In this document: positions 35,246 through 44,812 of the stretch, piece after piece | Layout of the letters: the number at the start of each line of letters is the position of its first letter | Position numbering within the stretch: position 1 is the stretch's first letter | Source: Dyadobacter sp. CECT 9275 | Lineage (GTDB): Bacteria; Bacteroidota; Bacteroidia; Cytophagales; Spirosomataceae | Length of the DNA: 64,000 bases | Assembly: GCF_907164905.1 (NCBI RefSeq) | Contig: NZ_CAJRAF010000002.1 | Location: 4,054,001 to 4,118,000 of the forward strand | Direction of reading: 5' to 3' | The notes under the pieces: model-generated | The model's database searches: none | The model's input: only the letters and a program-made list of their open reading frames with translations | Told to the model about the DNA's origin: nothing | Program-made: the position numbers and the translations under genes

Positions 35246-36643
35246 TTGATGAAATTATATGTTGCGTTGGGTATAATTTTGTGTTTTTCTTGCACTATTT
35301 CCGCTCAGGGGGTTAACGAAAGTATGTCGATAGAATTTAACGGGAAAGTCTTGAAAATTTCGGAGCCACTGATTATTTCTGTACTTATTAAAGATTCTGA
35401 ATCGAGGCCGGCGATTATTTTTCCGGAGATAACCGGTCTGGAAAAGCGAAGTAAATCGGCTACGAGCGCTATAAACATTGTCGATGGCAGAAAAGTTGTG
35501 GATCAGACCATCAGTCAGGAATATTTTGCACCGAAGCCAGGTACCTATGTCATCCCTGAATTTTCGATTCCGGTTAACGCTACCCGGCTGTTTTCTGAGG
35601 AAACGTCGATTGTTTTTACGGCCACCGGCGAGGAAGAAGTTATGTTAGGTTCGGATGCTATACTTCCTGAGCCGGAAACGGGTAGGGAAACCATTTTTTT
35701 TTCGGTTCAGGCTGACAAGAAAGGTGTTTTCATAAGAGAGGGGTTCTCTTTGCGTATTTCTCTGTATATCTCTGAGGATGCGCCCGTGGAAATGGAGTTT
35801 TATCGGTTCAATGAGCAATTGCAGCAAATCCTCAAAAAGGTGAGGCCCGCAGGCTGCTGGGAGGAAAATACAGGCATTGAGGAAATTGTGAGGAGGAAGG
35901 TAGTCATAACGGGTAAGAATTATACGGAGTATAATATGTATCAGTCTGAATTTTTTCCTCTTACTGCGGGAGACATCAATATTCCTTCCGTCACACTGGA
36001 TATGCTGGTAATCGACAGGATGGGGACGGTTAATTCAGAAAAGCGGATTATCAAATCATTTTCTTCAAAGCCTCTCAGGATAGTTGTCAGCCAGCTCCCG
36101 CCACATCCATTAAGGGATCAGGTGGCGGTGGGGGAATACCGGTTGGTGGAGGACCTATCCAGTCAAATGGTGTATCCCGGTGAAAGTATCAGGTATGTTT
36201 TTAAGGTGGAGGGGAGTGGCAATATTGCGGCCATTCCGGCACCTGAAATCCAGGCCAATTCTGCTTTTGATTTTTATCCGCCTGATGCCAGCCAGGTGGT
36301 GAAGCGAAGCGCCGCCGGGGTGACGGGTGAAAAAGGGTTTAATTATTTTGTTGTGCCCCGAAAGGACGGGAAGTTTCCACTGGGGAGATATTTCCAATGG
36401 ATTTATTTTAATACCGCCAGGGTCAGATATGATACGCTGCGTTCTGTTAAAATTTTGGAAGTAAGGGGCGAAGATTACAAACTTGGGAATATATCTTTGA
36501 GTAGTTCTTTGGGATTGTATGACAATCTGGAAAATCTGGACACCACTCGAAAGACAATTAATTATAAAGAATTACTAAAAAATCTGACCAGCGCTGTAGC
36601 TATTTTGTTACTGATAGCAATGGTTTGGGTCATCAGAAAATAA
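35246..36643 (+). CDS. BatD-like (oxygen-tolerance family) membrane-anchored protein
   Basis: 465 residues. Signal peptide ([13 protein letters not shown]), long beta-rich periplasmic region with BatD features ([56 protein letters not shown]), and one C-terminal membrane helix ([15 protein letters not shown]). BatD proteins usually belong to the Bacteroides aerotolerance operon with von Willebrand-type BatA/BatB; none of those is nearby, so this is a stand-alone copy. It ends four bases before aroC. Confidence 0.75.
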   Translation: MMKLYVALGIILCFSCTISAQGVNESMSIEFNGKVLKISEPLIISVLIKDSESRPAIIFPEITGLEKRSKSATSAINIVDGRKVVDQTISQEYFAPKPGTYVIPEFSIPVNATRLFSEETSIVFTATGEEEVMLGSDAILPEPETGRETIFFSVQADKKGVFIREGFSLRISLYISEDAPVEMEFYRFNEQLQQILKKVRPAGCWEENTGIEEIVRRKVVITGKNYTEYNMYQSEFFPLTAGDINIPSVTLDMLVIDRMGTVNSEKRIIKSFSSKPLRIVVSQLPPHPLRDQVAVGEYRLVEDLSSQMVYPGESIRYVFKVEGSGNIAAIPAPEIQANSAFDFYPPDASQVVKRSAAGVTGEKGFNYFVVPRKDGKFPLGRYFQWIYFNTARVRYDTLRSVKILEVRGEDYKLGNISLSSSLGLYDNLENLDTTRKTINYKELLKNLTSAVAILLLIAMVWVIRK

Positions 36644-36647
36644 TATT

Positions 36648-37730
36648 ATGGGTAGTACATACGGAAAAATTTTTAAGATAGCCACTTTTGGAGAATCTCA
36701 TGGGGTTGGTATTGGTGTTGTGATAGAGGGTTGTCCGGCAGGTGTTGGTTTTGATACCGACTTTATCCAGAGCGAACTGACCAGACGGAAACCAGGGCAG
36801 TCACGGATAACCACGCAACGCCGTGAGGCGGACGAGTTTGAAGTACTTTCAGGGGTTTTTGAAGGTAAAACAACGGGTACCCCAATTGCAATGATTATCC
36901 GTAATGAAGACCAGCGAAGCAAGGACTATTCACATATAGCGGCTCAGTACCGGCCTTCCCATGCCGATTACACTTATCAGGAAAAATATGGAGTTCGTGA
37001 TTATCGTGGAGGAGGACGTAGTTCTGCAAGGGAAACTGCCGCCCGTGTTGCGGCAGGAGCATTGGCCAAGTTACTTTTAGCGGATCTGGGAGTCAGGGTT
37101 CAGGCTTATGTGTCGCAGGTAGGAAAACTGAAGCTTTCAAAGGAATATGCACAACTGGATCTCTCACTGACAGAAACCAATGCGGTGAGGTGTCCGGAGC
37201 CTGAGATGGCTGGGCAAATGTTCGATTATATTGACGAAGTCCGTAAAAAAGGGGATTCCGTTGGCGGAGTAGTCAATTGCGTGATACAAGGAGCACCAGT
37301 GGGATGGGGAGAGCCTGTTTTCGATAAACTCCATGCCGAATTGGGGAAGGCAATGCTCAGTATTAATGCTGTAAAGGGATTTGAATACGGCTCCGGTTTC
37401 GCTGGCGTTGAAATGCTCGGTTCGGAGCATAACGATGCCTTTTTCATAGATGGAAATGAGAAGGTTCATACGCGTACCAACCATTCAGGAGGTATCCAGG
37501 GCGGAATTTCAAATGGGGAAGATATTTATTTCAAGGTAGCATTTAAGCCTGTGGCGACTATCATGCAGGACCAGGAAAGCATTGATCAGCATGGAAACAT
37601 CGCCATTGTACAAGGAAAAGGACGGCACGATCCGTGTGTGGTACCACGTGCAGTCCCCATTGTAGAAGCTATGGCTGCTCTTGTCCTCGCAGACTTCTAC
37701 CTGCGAAACAAAACTAGTAAGCTGGCATAG
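36648..37730 (+). CDS. aroC: Chorismate synthase
   Basis: 360 residues. All three family signatures are visible: [18 protein letters not shown] near the N-terminus, the central [20 protein letters not shown], and the C-terminal [19 protein letters not shown]. It converts 5-enolpyruvylshikimate 3-phosphate to chorismate with reduced FMN, the last common step to aromatic amino acids and menaquinone. Length is standard. Confidence 0.96.
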   Translation: MGSTYGKIFKIATFGESHGVGIGVVIEGCPAGVGFDTDFIQSELTRRKPGQSRITTQRREADEFEVLSGVFEGKTTGTPIAMIIRNEDQRSKDYSHIAAQYRPSHADYTYQEKYGVRDYRGGGRSSARETAARVAAGALAKLLLADLGVRVQAYVSQVGKLKLSKEYAQLDLSLTETNAVRCPEPEMAGQMFDYIDEVRKKGDSVGGVVNCVIQGAPVGWGEPVFDKLHAELGKAMLSINAVKGFEYGSGFAGVEMLGSEHNDAFFIDGNEKVHTRTNHSGGIQGGISNGEDIYFKVAFKPVATIMQDQESIDQHGNIAIVQGKGRHDPCVVPRAVPIVEAMAALVLADFYLRNKTSKLA

Positions 37731-37746
37731 GGGTTCTTTGACGGGT

Positions 37747-37938
37747 CTACTTTGCTTTTTTCCTTCGATGGTTAAGGTAGAGGACGAGCCAAATGGTCCC
37801 AAGAAAGAGAATGGCCAGACCCGTAAGGATTGTAGTATGGCTAACTATATGGTTTTGCTTTGACAGGAAAACGCCAATGATGACAACGACCATGCCTGTC
37901 ACTAAAATCATTATCGCATGAGATAAACTAAGTTTCAC
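37747..37938 (-). CDS. Small two-helix membrane protein
   Basis: 63 residues from a GTG at 37938. Two hydrophobic helices (AIMILVTGMVVVIIGVFLS and TILTGLAILFLGTIWLVLYL) and a basic C-terminus (NHRRKKAK). No family recognised. It is convergent with aroC, with a 16-base gap. Confidence 0.5.
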   Translation of the reverse strand: MKLSLSHAIMILVTGMVVVIIGVFLSKQNHIVSHTTILTGLAILFLGTIWLVLYLNHRRKKAK

Positions 37939-38044
37939 ACCGATCTATCCATTCGTTCAACAGACATCAAACGTAACTCAGGAGCTACTTTCAATCGAAT
38001 GTAGTAAATTATACTTTAAAATAATCCGGGAAGTTGTAGAAAAT

Positions 38045-38072
38045 AAAAAAGGGCCAAACGGCCCTTTTTTAT
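38045..38072. terminator. Bidirectional terminator after the Gfo/Idh/MocA gene
   Basis: GGGCC and GGCCC pair around a short AAAC loop, with A6 on one side and T6 on the other. Placed 18 bases after the stop at 38091 on the minus strand. Confidence 0.85.
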
Positions 38073-38090
38073 TTTCGGTAAAATCCGATC

Positions 38091-39434
38091 TCAGATTACC
38101 TGAGTTTTTCCAGGAATAGCCACTGGATATAATCCATCAGGACCTGGAAGAACTTTGGGCAGAGCATCCCATGCCAGTCTGTCAGGGAACAAATTGATAT
38201 CCGACTTCAAAGCTTCGTCCCACTTAATCAGCTTTCCAGAATACGTCGCCATACGCCCCATAATGGAAGTCATAGTACTTTTTGCGCCATTTTCTGCGTC
38301 AGCAAATTTGTATTCTCCCTTCGCAATAGCCGCAAATAACTCGTCGTGCTCAACCTGATATGGGTTTTTGTCCCCCTTGTCGTCATGCTGGTATAACACC
38401 CCGCCTTTATAATCTTTGAGTATTGTTTTTTTGCCGTCGAAGCTATCGATTCGGCCTTTGGTTCCTACGAAAGCTTCGTCAACGCGGTTCCATGTTCCTT
38501 CAAACTGGCGGCATTGGCTCGATATAACCGTTCCGTCTGCATAGACCAGATCAAGTGTATGGTGATCAAAAATCTCACCATAAGCTTTACCCGTACGCAC
38601 CTGGCGGCCACCGGTTCCCTGGATCTGTACGGGGTAGCCACCTTTTACCCAGTTGGCCACATCAATATTGTGAACGTGCTGTTCAGAAATATGATCACCA
38701 CAAAGCCAGTTGAAGTAATACCAGTTACGCATCTGATATTCCATTTCTGTCTGGTTAGGCTGGCGTTCTTTCATCCAGGGGCTGCTTCCCACCCAATATA
38801 CCTGTCCGCCTACAATATCACCCAGTGCGCCATCGTGAATTCTTTTAATTGCTTCACGATAATTTGCCTGATAGTGGCGCTGCAGACCAACCACCACATT
38901 TAATTTTTTCCTCTTGGCTTCCTCAGCAACTTCCAGCACTTTTCTGATTCCCGGAGCATCCGTTGCCACAGGTTTTTCCATGAAAATATGCTTACCTTGT
39001 TTCACCGCTTCTTCAAAATGCCATGGTCGAAACCCGGGAGGGGTGGCCAGAATGACAACATCCACCTCTTTTAATGCGATGGCTTTCTTAAAAGCGTCAA
39101 AACCAACAAACTTGCGCTCATCAGGTACATCCACCTTTGTTTTTGTATCAACTACCGCACCGGCAGCATTTTTATATTTTTTCGCTGTAAGGTTTTTATA
39201 AGAGTCGTCAAGCCTGTCCTTGAAAGCATCTGCCATTGCCACGATCTGTACGTTTTGAGCAGTACTTAGTGCCTGTGCCGCAGCGCCAGTTCCGCGCCCG
39301 CCGCAGCCGATCAGTGCTACTCTGATGGTTTCATCCACCGCGCTGTGAAAGCCATATCCTGTTGCAGGCTTCAGCATCGCTCCTCCGGCAAAAAGGCCTG
39401 TGGCTTTGAGAAAATCTCTTCTATTTTGTTCCAT
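38091..39434 (-). CDS. Tat-exported Gfo/Idh/MocA-family oxidoreductase
   Basis: 447 residues. A twin-arginine signal (NRRDFLKATGLFAGGAM) points to export in folded form. The Rossmann NAD(P) site is in IRVALIGCGGRGTGAAAQA; the family motif EKPVATDAPGIRKVLEVA and the active-site region CGDHISEQHVHNIDVANWVK are present. Such periplasmic oxidoreductases act on sugars or inositol-type compounds in Bacteroidota; the substrate cannot be read. The SUMF1-fold gene lies 29 bases upstream in the same direction, so they are probably an operon. Confidence 0.9.
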   Translation of the reverse strand: MEQNRRDFLKATGLFAGGAMLKPATGYGFHSAVDETIRVALIGCGGRGTGAAAQALSTAQNVQIVAMADAFKDRLDDSYKNLTAKKYKNAAGAVVDTKTKVDVPDERKFVGFDAFKKAIALKEVDVVILATPPGFRPWHFEEAVKQGKHIFMEKPVATDAPGIRKVLEVAEEAKRKKLNVVVGLQRHYQANYREAIKRIHDGALGDIVGGQVYWVGSSPWMKERQPNQTEMEYQMRNWYYFNWLCGDHISEQHVHNIDVANWVKGGYPVQIQGTGGRQVRTGKAYGEIFDHHTLDLVYADGTVISSQCRQFEGTWNRVDEAFVGTKGRIDSFDGKKTILKDYKGGVLYQHDDKGDKNPYQVEHDELFAAIAKGEYKFADAENGAKSTMTSIMGRMATYSGKLIKWDEALKSDINLFPDRLAWDALPKVLPGPDGLYPVAIPGKTQVI

Positions 39435-39463
39435 TTTTAAAAGGTTAAGAGTTTAATATGGGA

Positions 39464-40450
39464 TCAATAATCTTCGATCAGTTTTGGACTGTAATAGGCG
39501 TCAATTTCAGCCTTTGATGGGACTTTGAGCGGGCGCACTATTCTGAATCCTACAAAAGACGCACTGGTCATCCACCATTCGCTTTTGGGAAGCTGAGGGT
39601 CCAAAATCTTCCATTCGGGTTTAGATGCGGTACGTGCGGCACTTCTCAAGTCGGTGGGCTCGTCATCCCAAGAACCACCTCTTACAGCAGTTGGGTAAAG
39701 CTCAGTAACCGGTGCATAGGTTTGTCCTGCGGGATGTTTGGCGTAATAATCCGGAATATACTGATCCAGAGTCCATTCCATTACATTACCGTGCATATCA
39801 TAAAGCCCCCAGGCGTTAGGCTTTTTCTGTCCGATTTTTTTGTAAGAAGCATCGCTGTTTTTACGGTACCAGGCATATTCATCAATTTTTGATGCATCGT
39901 TTCCAAAGGAATAAGCTGTTTTTGAACCCGCTCTGCAGGCATACTCCCATTCGGCTTCGGTAGGTAGCCTGTAAAATATCCCTGTTTTTTCATACAGCCA
40001 TTTGCAAAAGAGAATGGCCGCGTATTGTGTCATGTTGATCGCAGGGTAACCCGAGCGGCCCATGCCGAAAGACATATCTACATAAGGAGGACTTGGCCTG
40101 GTACTTGCATCTGTTTTTAGTACACTTTTTTCAGGGTCCGGATGCCTTGCAGCCATTTCCTTCTCCATATTTTTGAAGGCATACAGATCATAAATGTCCC
40201 AAATCACTTCATGTTTACCCATCCAGAAGGGCTCAATTTTAACTTTATGCTGAGGGCCTTCATCTGGCCTGCGTCCTTTTTCCGTAGCCGGACTTCCCAT
40301 GGTAAACTCGCCACCGGGAATGGCAACCATATCATAAACCTGCGGACTTCCACCGATTACCTGGGTGTAATTCTTAAAACTGGGATCTTGAGCGTGAACT
40401 TTTAAACTAAGAAAAACGGTGGTGATTAGGTAAAAAACTTTCTTGTACAT
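39464..40450 (-). CDS. Secreted SUMF1/formylglycine-enzyme-fold protein, likely non-FGE
   Basis: 328 residues with signal peptide (VFLSLKVHAQ). The FGE-sulfatase fold is clear: MVAIPGGEFTMGSPATEKGR, RLPTEAEWEYACRAG, WGLYDMHGNVMEWTLDQY, AVRGGSWDDEP and SFVGFRIVRPL. In true formylglycine-generating enzymes a catalytic Cys lies in the segment after RGGSW (x-C-R-x-A-x-R); here the segment reads DLRSAAR, without Cys. It is therefore more likely a binding or structural member, as with GldJ/GldK-like proteins, than a sulfatase activator. Upstream of and probably cotranscribed with the oxidoreductase. Confidence 0.85.
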   Translation of the reverse strand: MYKKVFYLITTVFLSLKVHAQDPSFKNYTQVIGGSPQVYDMVAIPGGEFTMGSPATEKGRRPDEGPQHKVKIEPFWMGKHEVIWDIYDLYAFKNMEKEMAARHPDPEKSVLKTDASTRPSPPYVDMSFGMGRSGYPAINMTQYAAILFCKWLYEKTGIFYRLPTEAEWEYACRAGSKTAYSFGNDASKIDEYAWYRKNSDASYKKIGQKKPNAWGLYDMHGNVMEWTLDQYIPDYYAKHPAGQTYAPVTELYPTAVRGGSWDDEPTDLRSAARTASKPEWKILDPQLPKSEWWMTSASFVGFRIVRPLKVPSKAEIDAYYSPKLIEDY

Positions 40451-40556
40451 GATAAAATGATGTGTTCTATGGAACCATATAACTGAATATAAAGAGCAAT
40501 ATTATGGTATTTACCTAATGAAAACGAATTTTTTCTTTCTTCTTTGATAACTGTTC

Positions 40557-40564
40557 TACCTTTG
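40557..40564 (+). promoter_or_regulatory. TAnnTTTG element upstream of the ABC-F gene
   Basis: TACCTTTG, 26 bases before the ATG at 40590; no clear -33 TTG at the usual distance. Confidence 0.4.
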
Positions 40565-40589
40565 CAGTTAAAGAATTTGTTTTTAACTC

Positions 40590-42473
40590 ATGAATTATCT
40601 TTCAGCAGAAAATATTTCCAAGTCATTTGCCGATCAATGGCTTTTCAGAAACATCAGTTTTGGAGTGAACAGGGGCGACAAGATAGCACTAATTGGTACC
40701 AACGGAACCGGAAAGACTACGTTTCTAAATATACTTACAGGGAAAATACCAGCCGATGAAGGCGAAGTTGGTTTAAGGAAGGATATCCGGCTGGGCTATC
40801 TGGACCAAAGCCCGGCTTTTGATGAAACGCTGCCTGTACTGGAGGTAATCTTCTCTTCCAATAATCCGGTTGCCCAGGTGGTGAAACGGTACGAACACGC
40901 CATTGAAACGGATAACCACGATGAGCTGGCGGAGGTAATGGAGGACATGGATAAATACAACGCGTGGGATTTTGAGTATAAAACGAAAGAGATCCTGGGA
41001 CGTTTGGGTATTCATAATACTGAAAGTCTATACGGAACGCTGTCGGGCGGGCAAAGGAAAAGGGTTGCACTGGCGAAGGTATTACTGGAAGACCCCGATC
41101 TGCTGATCTTGGATGAGCCAACCAACCACCTTGACCTGGTTACAGTTGAATGGCTGGAGCAATACCTTAATACCCAAAATACAACTTTACTGGTAGTTAC
41201 CCACGACCGGTATTTTTTGGATACTGTTTGCAACCAGGTTTTGGAACTGGACCATGGATCTGCGTACACTTACAAGGGTAATTATTCCTATTTCCTTGAA
41301 AAGAAGGCGGAGCGGGAGGAAGCCGAAGCAGCGGGCATTGACAAAGCAAGGAATCTGATGCGCAAGGAACTGGAGTGGATCAGGCGACAGCCCAAGGCAC
41401 GGGGAACCAAAGCCAAATATCGGGTAGATGCCTTTGAAGATTTAAAGGAAAAAGCTAGTCAGAAAAAGTTTGATGCGCAGCTGGAGCTTAATGTTCGTAC
41501 GTCGAGACTGGGCAGCAAGATCATTGAACTGGAAAATATCAGTAAAGGTTTTGGGGAACGCCAACTCATCAAAAACTTCGAATATACTTTCCGGAAGGGT
41601 GACAGGATCGGCATTGTAGGGCAGAACGGAATGGGGAAATCTACTTTGCTGAATATGATCACCGGAGAGCTGCTGCCGGACAAAGGTACCATTGTGAAGG
41701 GTGAAACAGTGCAGTTTGGTTATTATAAGCAGTCTGACCTTGTTTTTGATGAAAGCCAGCGTGTAATAGATATCGTAAAGGATGTAGCCGAAGTGGTACA
41801 GCTGGGAACGGGAGAAACCGTAACGGTTGGCCATCTGTTACAGGCGTTCCTGTTTTCTCCGGCCAAACAGTATGATTTTGTCTCTAAACTGAGCGGGGGT
41901 GAGAAGAGGAGACTGCAGCTTCTCCTGATCCTGATCAAACAGCCTAATTTCCTGATCCTGGATGAGCCTACCAACGACCTTGACATTAGTAGCCTGAATG
42001 TACTGGAGGAGTTCCTTTTAAACTTCCCTGGCTGTCTGATCATCGTATCGCACGACCGGTACTTCCTTGATCGTTTGGTGGAGCATATCTTTGTTTTTGA
42101 AGGAGAGGGCCGTATCAGTGATTTCCCGGGCAACTATACAGAACTGAGAGATTATCAGGACGAAAAGGAAAGAACCGAGAAGCATAGCGCGACAGTGGTG
42201 AAGGAAATTCCTGCTGTGGTAAAAGAAGAGGTGGTGGTAGCTCCGAAAGTGGAGGCTGTCAAACGCAAGCTAAGCTATAAGGAACAACGAGAAATGGAGA
42301 GCCTTGAAAAGGAACTAGCGGAGCTGGAAGTAAAGAAAGGCCAGTTTGTTGAAAAACTTAATGCGGGAGGTACCCATGGAGAACTCATGGAATGGTCTAA
42401 TCAGATCGAAGAAATAGGGCGGAAAATGGAGGATAAAGAATTACGTTGGCTTGAACTATCGGAAAATGCTTAA
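40590..42473 (+). CDS. ABC-F family ATPase (Uup-like)
   Basis: 627 residues, two ABC domains without membrane parts. Walker A motifs GTNGTGKTTFL and GQNGMGKSTLL; signatures LSGGQRKRVALAK and LSGGEKRRLQLL; Walker B LLILDEPTNHLD and FLILDEPTNDLD. The inter-domain linker (about residues 235-300, RRQPKARGTKAKYRVDAF) is the ABC-F P-site tRNA interaction motif region, and a C-terminal coiled coil (EQREMESLEKELAELEVKKG) is as in Uup. Such proteins act on the ribosome or in DNA-structure maintenance. Not obviously a resistance type. Confidence 0.92.
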   Translation: MNYLSAENISKSFADQWLFRNISFGVNRGDKIALIGTNGTGKTTFLNILTGKIPADEGEVGLRKDIRLGYLDQSPAFDETLPVLEVIFSSNNPVAQVVKRYEHAIETDNHDELAEVMEDMDKYNAWDFEYKTKEILGRLGIHNTESLYGTLSGGQRKRVALAKVLLEDPDLLILDEPTNHLDLVTVEWLEQYLNTQNTTLLVVTHDRYFLDTVCNQVLELDHGSAYTYKGNYSYFLEKKAEREEAEAAGIDKARNLMRKELEWIRRQPKARGTKAKYRVDAFEDLKEKASQKKFDAQLELNVRTSRLGSKIIELENISKGFGERQLIKNFEYTFRKGDRIGIVGQNGMGKSTLLNMITGELLPDKGTIVKGETVQFGYYKQSDLVFDESQRVIDIVKDVAEVVQLGTGETVTVGHLLQAFLFSPAKQYDFVSKLSGGEKRRLQLLLILIKQPNFLILDEPTNDLDISSLNVLEEFLLNFPGCLIIVSHDRYFLDRLVEHIFVFEGEGRISDFPGNYTELRDYQDEKERTEKHSATVVKEIPAVVKEEVVVAPKVEAVKRKLSYKEQREMESLEKELAELEVKKGQFVEKLNAGGTHGELMEWSNQIEEIGRKMEDKELRWLELSENA

Positions 42474-42517
42474 TTTTGGAATCCTCAGGTCAATTCCTTT
42501 TAAAATGTCCGTAATAT

Positions 42518-43153
42518 TTGATTATGAACGATATCGCTGAATTTTTCCAGTATATATTGAATTCCGAAGAAATTATCCGGACGGGTGGTCTCATGGTCAT
42601 TACTTTTATTGTTTTTGCTGAAAATGGCCTGTTTTTCGCTTTTTTTCTTCCAGGAGATTATCTTGTTTTTTTGGCAGGTGTTTTTTGCGGAACGGGAATA
42701 CTGGACGTCCCTATTGCTATTTTACTGATCTGCATGTTTACGGCTGCCGTTCTGGGCTCTTTGCTGGGCTATATTTTCGGCAAATACTTCGGAGGTATTT
42801 TTGAGAACCGGCCCGATTCTTTTTTCTTTAAGAAAAAACACATAGAAACGACCCGGAAGTATTTTGAAAAATATGGTAGCAGAACACTTATCATCAGTAG
42901 GTTCCTGCCCATAGTCCGCACTTTTGCACCCATTCTGGCCGGTTTGGTGAGAATGTCTTTTCCAGGTTTCTTAACCAATAATGTTGTGGGAGCCGGAATC
43001 TGGATAGGAACGCTCACCGGAGGCGGATACCTTTTTGGCGAGCGCTTCCCCTGGATTGTAGATTACGTGCAGTACATCATTTTGTTCTTCCTGGCCATCA
43101 CCACTTTCACGGTGATCAGGGGATATTTGAATGCCCGTAGAGAAATGAACTGA
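42518..43153 (+). CDS. DedA-family membrane protein
   Basis: 211 residues with about five membrane segments. DedA (SNARE-associated/VTT) signatures: the re-entrant loop ENGLFFAFFLPGDYLVFLAG, LLGYIFGKYFG and the arginine-containing SRFLPIVRTFAPILAGLVRM. Members are proposed lipid (undecaprenyl phosphate or phospholipid) flippases. Follows the ABC-F gene after 44 bases. Confidence 0.9.
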   Translation: MIMNDIAEFFQYILNSEEIIRTGGLMVITFIVFAENGLFFAFFLPGDYLVFLAGVFCGTGILDVPIAILLICMFTAAVLGSLLGYIFGKYFGGIFENRPDSFFFKKKHIETTRKYFEKYGSRTLIISRFLPIVRTFAPILAGLVRMSFPGFLTNNVVGAGIWIGTLTGGGYLFGERFPWIVDYVQYIILFFLAITTFTVIRGYLNARREMN

Positions 43154-43161
43154 CCCAGGGC

Positions 43162-43692
43162 CTATGCCTGCTTTTCTTCTTCGTCCCTGAACCAGCCTGC
43201 ATAGGTCAGGTAATTATTGGCAGTCCGGTTCATTGCCTCGGCTAGTTCGGGACTCACATTTTTCAGAAAAGTAGCAGGGTTGCCCGCATAAATGGTTCTG
43301 GCGGGGACGCGGGTACCTTGGGTGACGATGGCGCCAGCTGCTATGATGGAACCCTCGCCAACAACGGCACCGTCCATTACGATAGCACCCATTCCGATCA
43401 AAACATGATCCTCGATTGTACAACCATGCACAATGGCGTTGTGGGCAACCGAAACATAATTGCCGATAATGGTGCTGAACCTTTGATAGGTACAATGGAT
43501 GACAGCGCCATCCTGAATGTTGGAATGACTTCCGATGCGTATACTGTTTACATCTCCACGGATCACAGCGTTGAACCAGACGGTACAATGGGAACCCAGT
43601 TCTACATCTCCGACGATAGTAGAATTTTCTGCAAACCAGCATTCATCGCCAAACTGCGGGGTAAAACCCCTTACTGATTTTATAAGTGCCAT
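43162..43692 (-). CDS. Gamma-carbonic anhydrase family protein
   Basis: 176 residues of left-handed beta-helix hexapeptide repeats (TIVGDVELGSHCTVWFNAVI; VLIGMGAIVMDGAVVGEGS). The zinc-binding histidines fit VIHCTYQ and SVAHNAIVHGC. It belongs to the PaaY/YrdA/Cam-type trimer family; carbonic anhydrase activity is likely but not certain, since several family members are inactive. Convergent with dedA, 8 bases apart. Confidence 0.9.
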   Translation of the reverse strand: MALIKSVRGFTPQFGDECWFAENSTIVGDVELGSHCTVWFNAVIRGDVNSIRIGSHSNIQDGAVIHCTYQRFSTIIGNYVSVAHNAIVHGCTIEDHVLIGMGAIVMDGAVVGEGSIIAAGAIVTQGTRVPARTIYAGNPATFLKNVSPELAEAMNRTANNYLTYAGWFRDEEEKQA

Positions 43693-43851
43693 ATCAGAAT
43701 CGGTTAGTTAGTCGAAAGCAAAAGCTCTTTCAAAAGCCAAAGTAGCCAAAAGCTGGATGCATGCGCCTAAGAGTTGATAAAAATTGTTTCTGAAAATAAA
43801 AATATTTAGTTTACCATTGGATTCATCGGACCATGAAAATCTTTTTCTATC

Positions 43852-44400
43852 GTGAACGTAGCAAAGGGAAGTTTGTTAATTGCCAAGCCCTATCTGGGAG
43901 ACCCTAATTTTGAAAGGGGGGTGATATTACTGTGCGAGTATAACCAGCAAGGCAGCTTTGGTTTTGTGCTTAACCAAGTGACCGACCTGCTCCTTGGTGA
44001 TGTGCTTGAGGAGACGATCTACCAGGACATTCCATTACACTTGGGTGGGCCGGTAGAAAAAAGCACGCTGCATTTTATACACAGGCGGCCGGATCTTATT
44101 TCAGGAGGCGATGAGATAATGAAAGGAGTATTTTGGGGAGGAGATTTCACCAAAGTAAAAACATTGCTGAATATCAACAGTCTCAAACCGCAGGACCTGC
44201 GCTTTTTTATTGGATATTCTGGCTGGAGCGGCGGCCAGCTTGATGATGAGCTTAGCCAGGAATCCTGGATTGTCACCAAAACAAATCCGGAGTTTATTTT
44301 TACTACTCCGCCAGGTGATTTCTGGCGAGAAATCCTTCGTAACATGGGAGGGGAATACCGCTCTATTGCCCATTATCCCATAGATCCGCGTTGGAACTGA
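43852..44400 (+). CDS. YqgE/AlgH family protein
   Basis: 182 residues from a GTG. It has the family pattern KGSLLIAKPYLGDPNFERGVI, GSFGFVLNQVTDLLLGDVL, LHLGGPVEKSTLHFIH and FIGYSGWSGGQLDDELSQES. The beta-alpha fold is conserved in many bacteria, with no established biochemical function. Confidence 0.92.
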   Translation: MNVAKGSLLIAKPYLGDPNFERGVILLCEYNQQGSFGFVLNQVTDLLLGDVLEETIYQDIPLHLGGPVEKSTLHFIHRRPDLISGGDEIMKGVFWGGDFTKVKTLLNINSLKPQDLRFFIGYSGWSGGQLDDELSQESWIVTKTNPEFIFTTPPGDFWREILRNMGGEYRSIAHYPIDPRWN

Positions 44401-44426
44401 TCCCTGAAAATAAACTCACCTGTCTT

Positions 44427-44657
44427 TCAATTTGGACTGTCAAGACCGCTAATGGACTCATAGTCGGATTTAATCCGGGATACTTCTTTGGTCAGGAAAT
44501 GTTGCAGCTGCTCATTAAATAGTTTTTTGTTTTCCTCTGAAAGTGCAGCATACAAATCCTTTAGTTCCTGATTAATGGCGGCGCGTTCTTCATTGGTTCC
44601 TGCATTCATGGACCGGATGTGATAACGCTTGAAATCGAATTCCATTTTCTCTCTCAT
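44427..44657 (-). CDS. Small conserved helical protein (76 residues)
   Basis: Start at ATG 44657 or 44645 (MEFDFKRYHIRSMNAGTNEE). Soluble, helical, acidic-basic mixed; the stretch INQELKDLYAALSEENKKLF repeats in short Cytophagales proteins next to yqgE. Function unknown. Convergent with yqgE. Confidence 0.6.
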   Translation of the reverse strand: MREKMEFDFKRYHIRSMNAGTNEERAAINQELKDLYAALSEENKKLFNEQLQHFLTKEVSRIKSDYESISGLDSPN

Positions 44658-44812
44658 TTAAATTGAATGCAAAGTTCGCCGTTAAAAGCAGAAATCCCGC
44701 CATTCAAAACATTAAAAATCCTTTAAACATTGCGATACATGATTTTTGTCAGTGGAACCGAACGAGAACCAGAACACTAACGTTAACTACCAGTATTTTA
44801 TCATTTTTTGGT

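Noticed and set aside
44663..44812. N-terminal extension of the metallophosphoesterase frame
   Set aside because: Compositionally odd, lies in the promoter region, and the ATG at 44813 opens directly into the first membrane helix.
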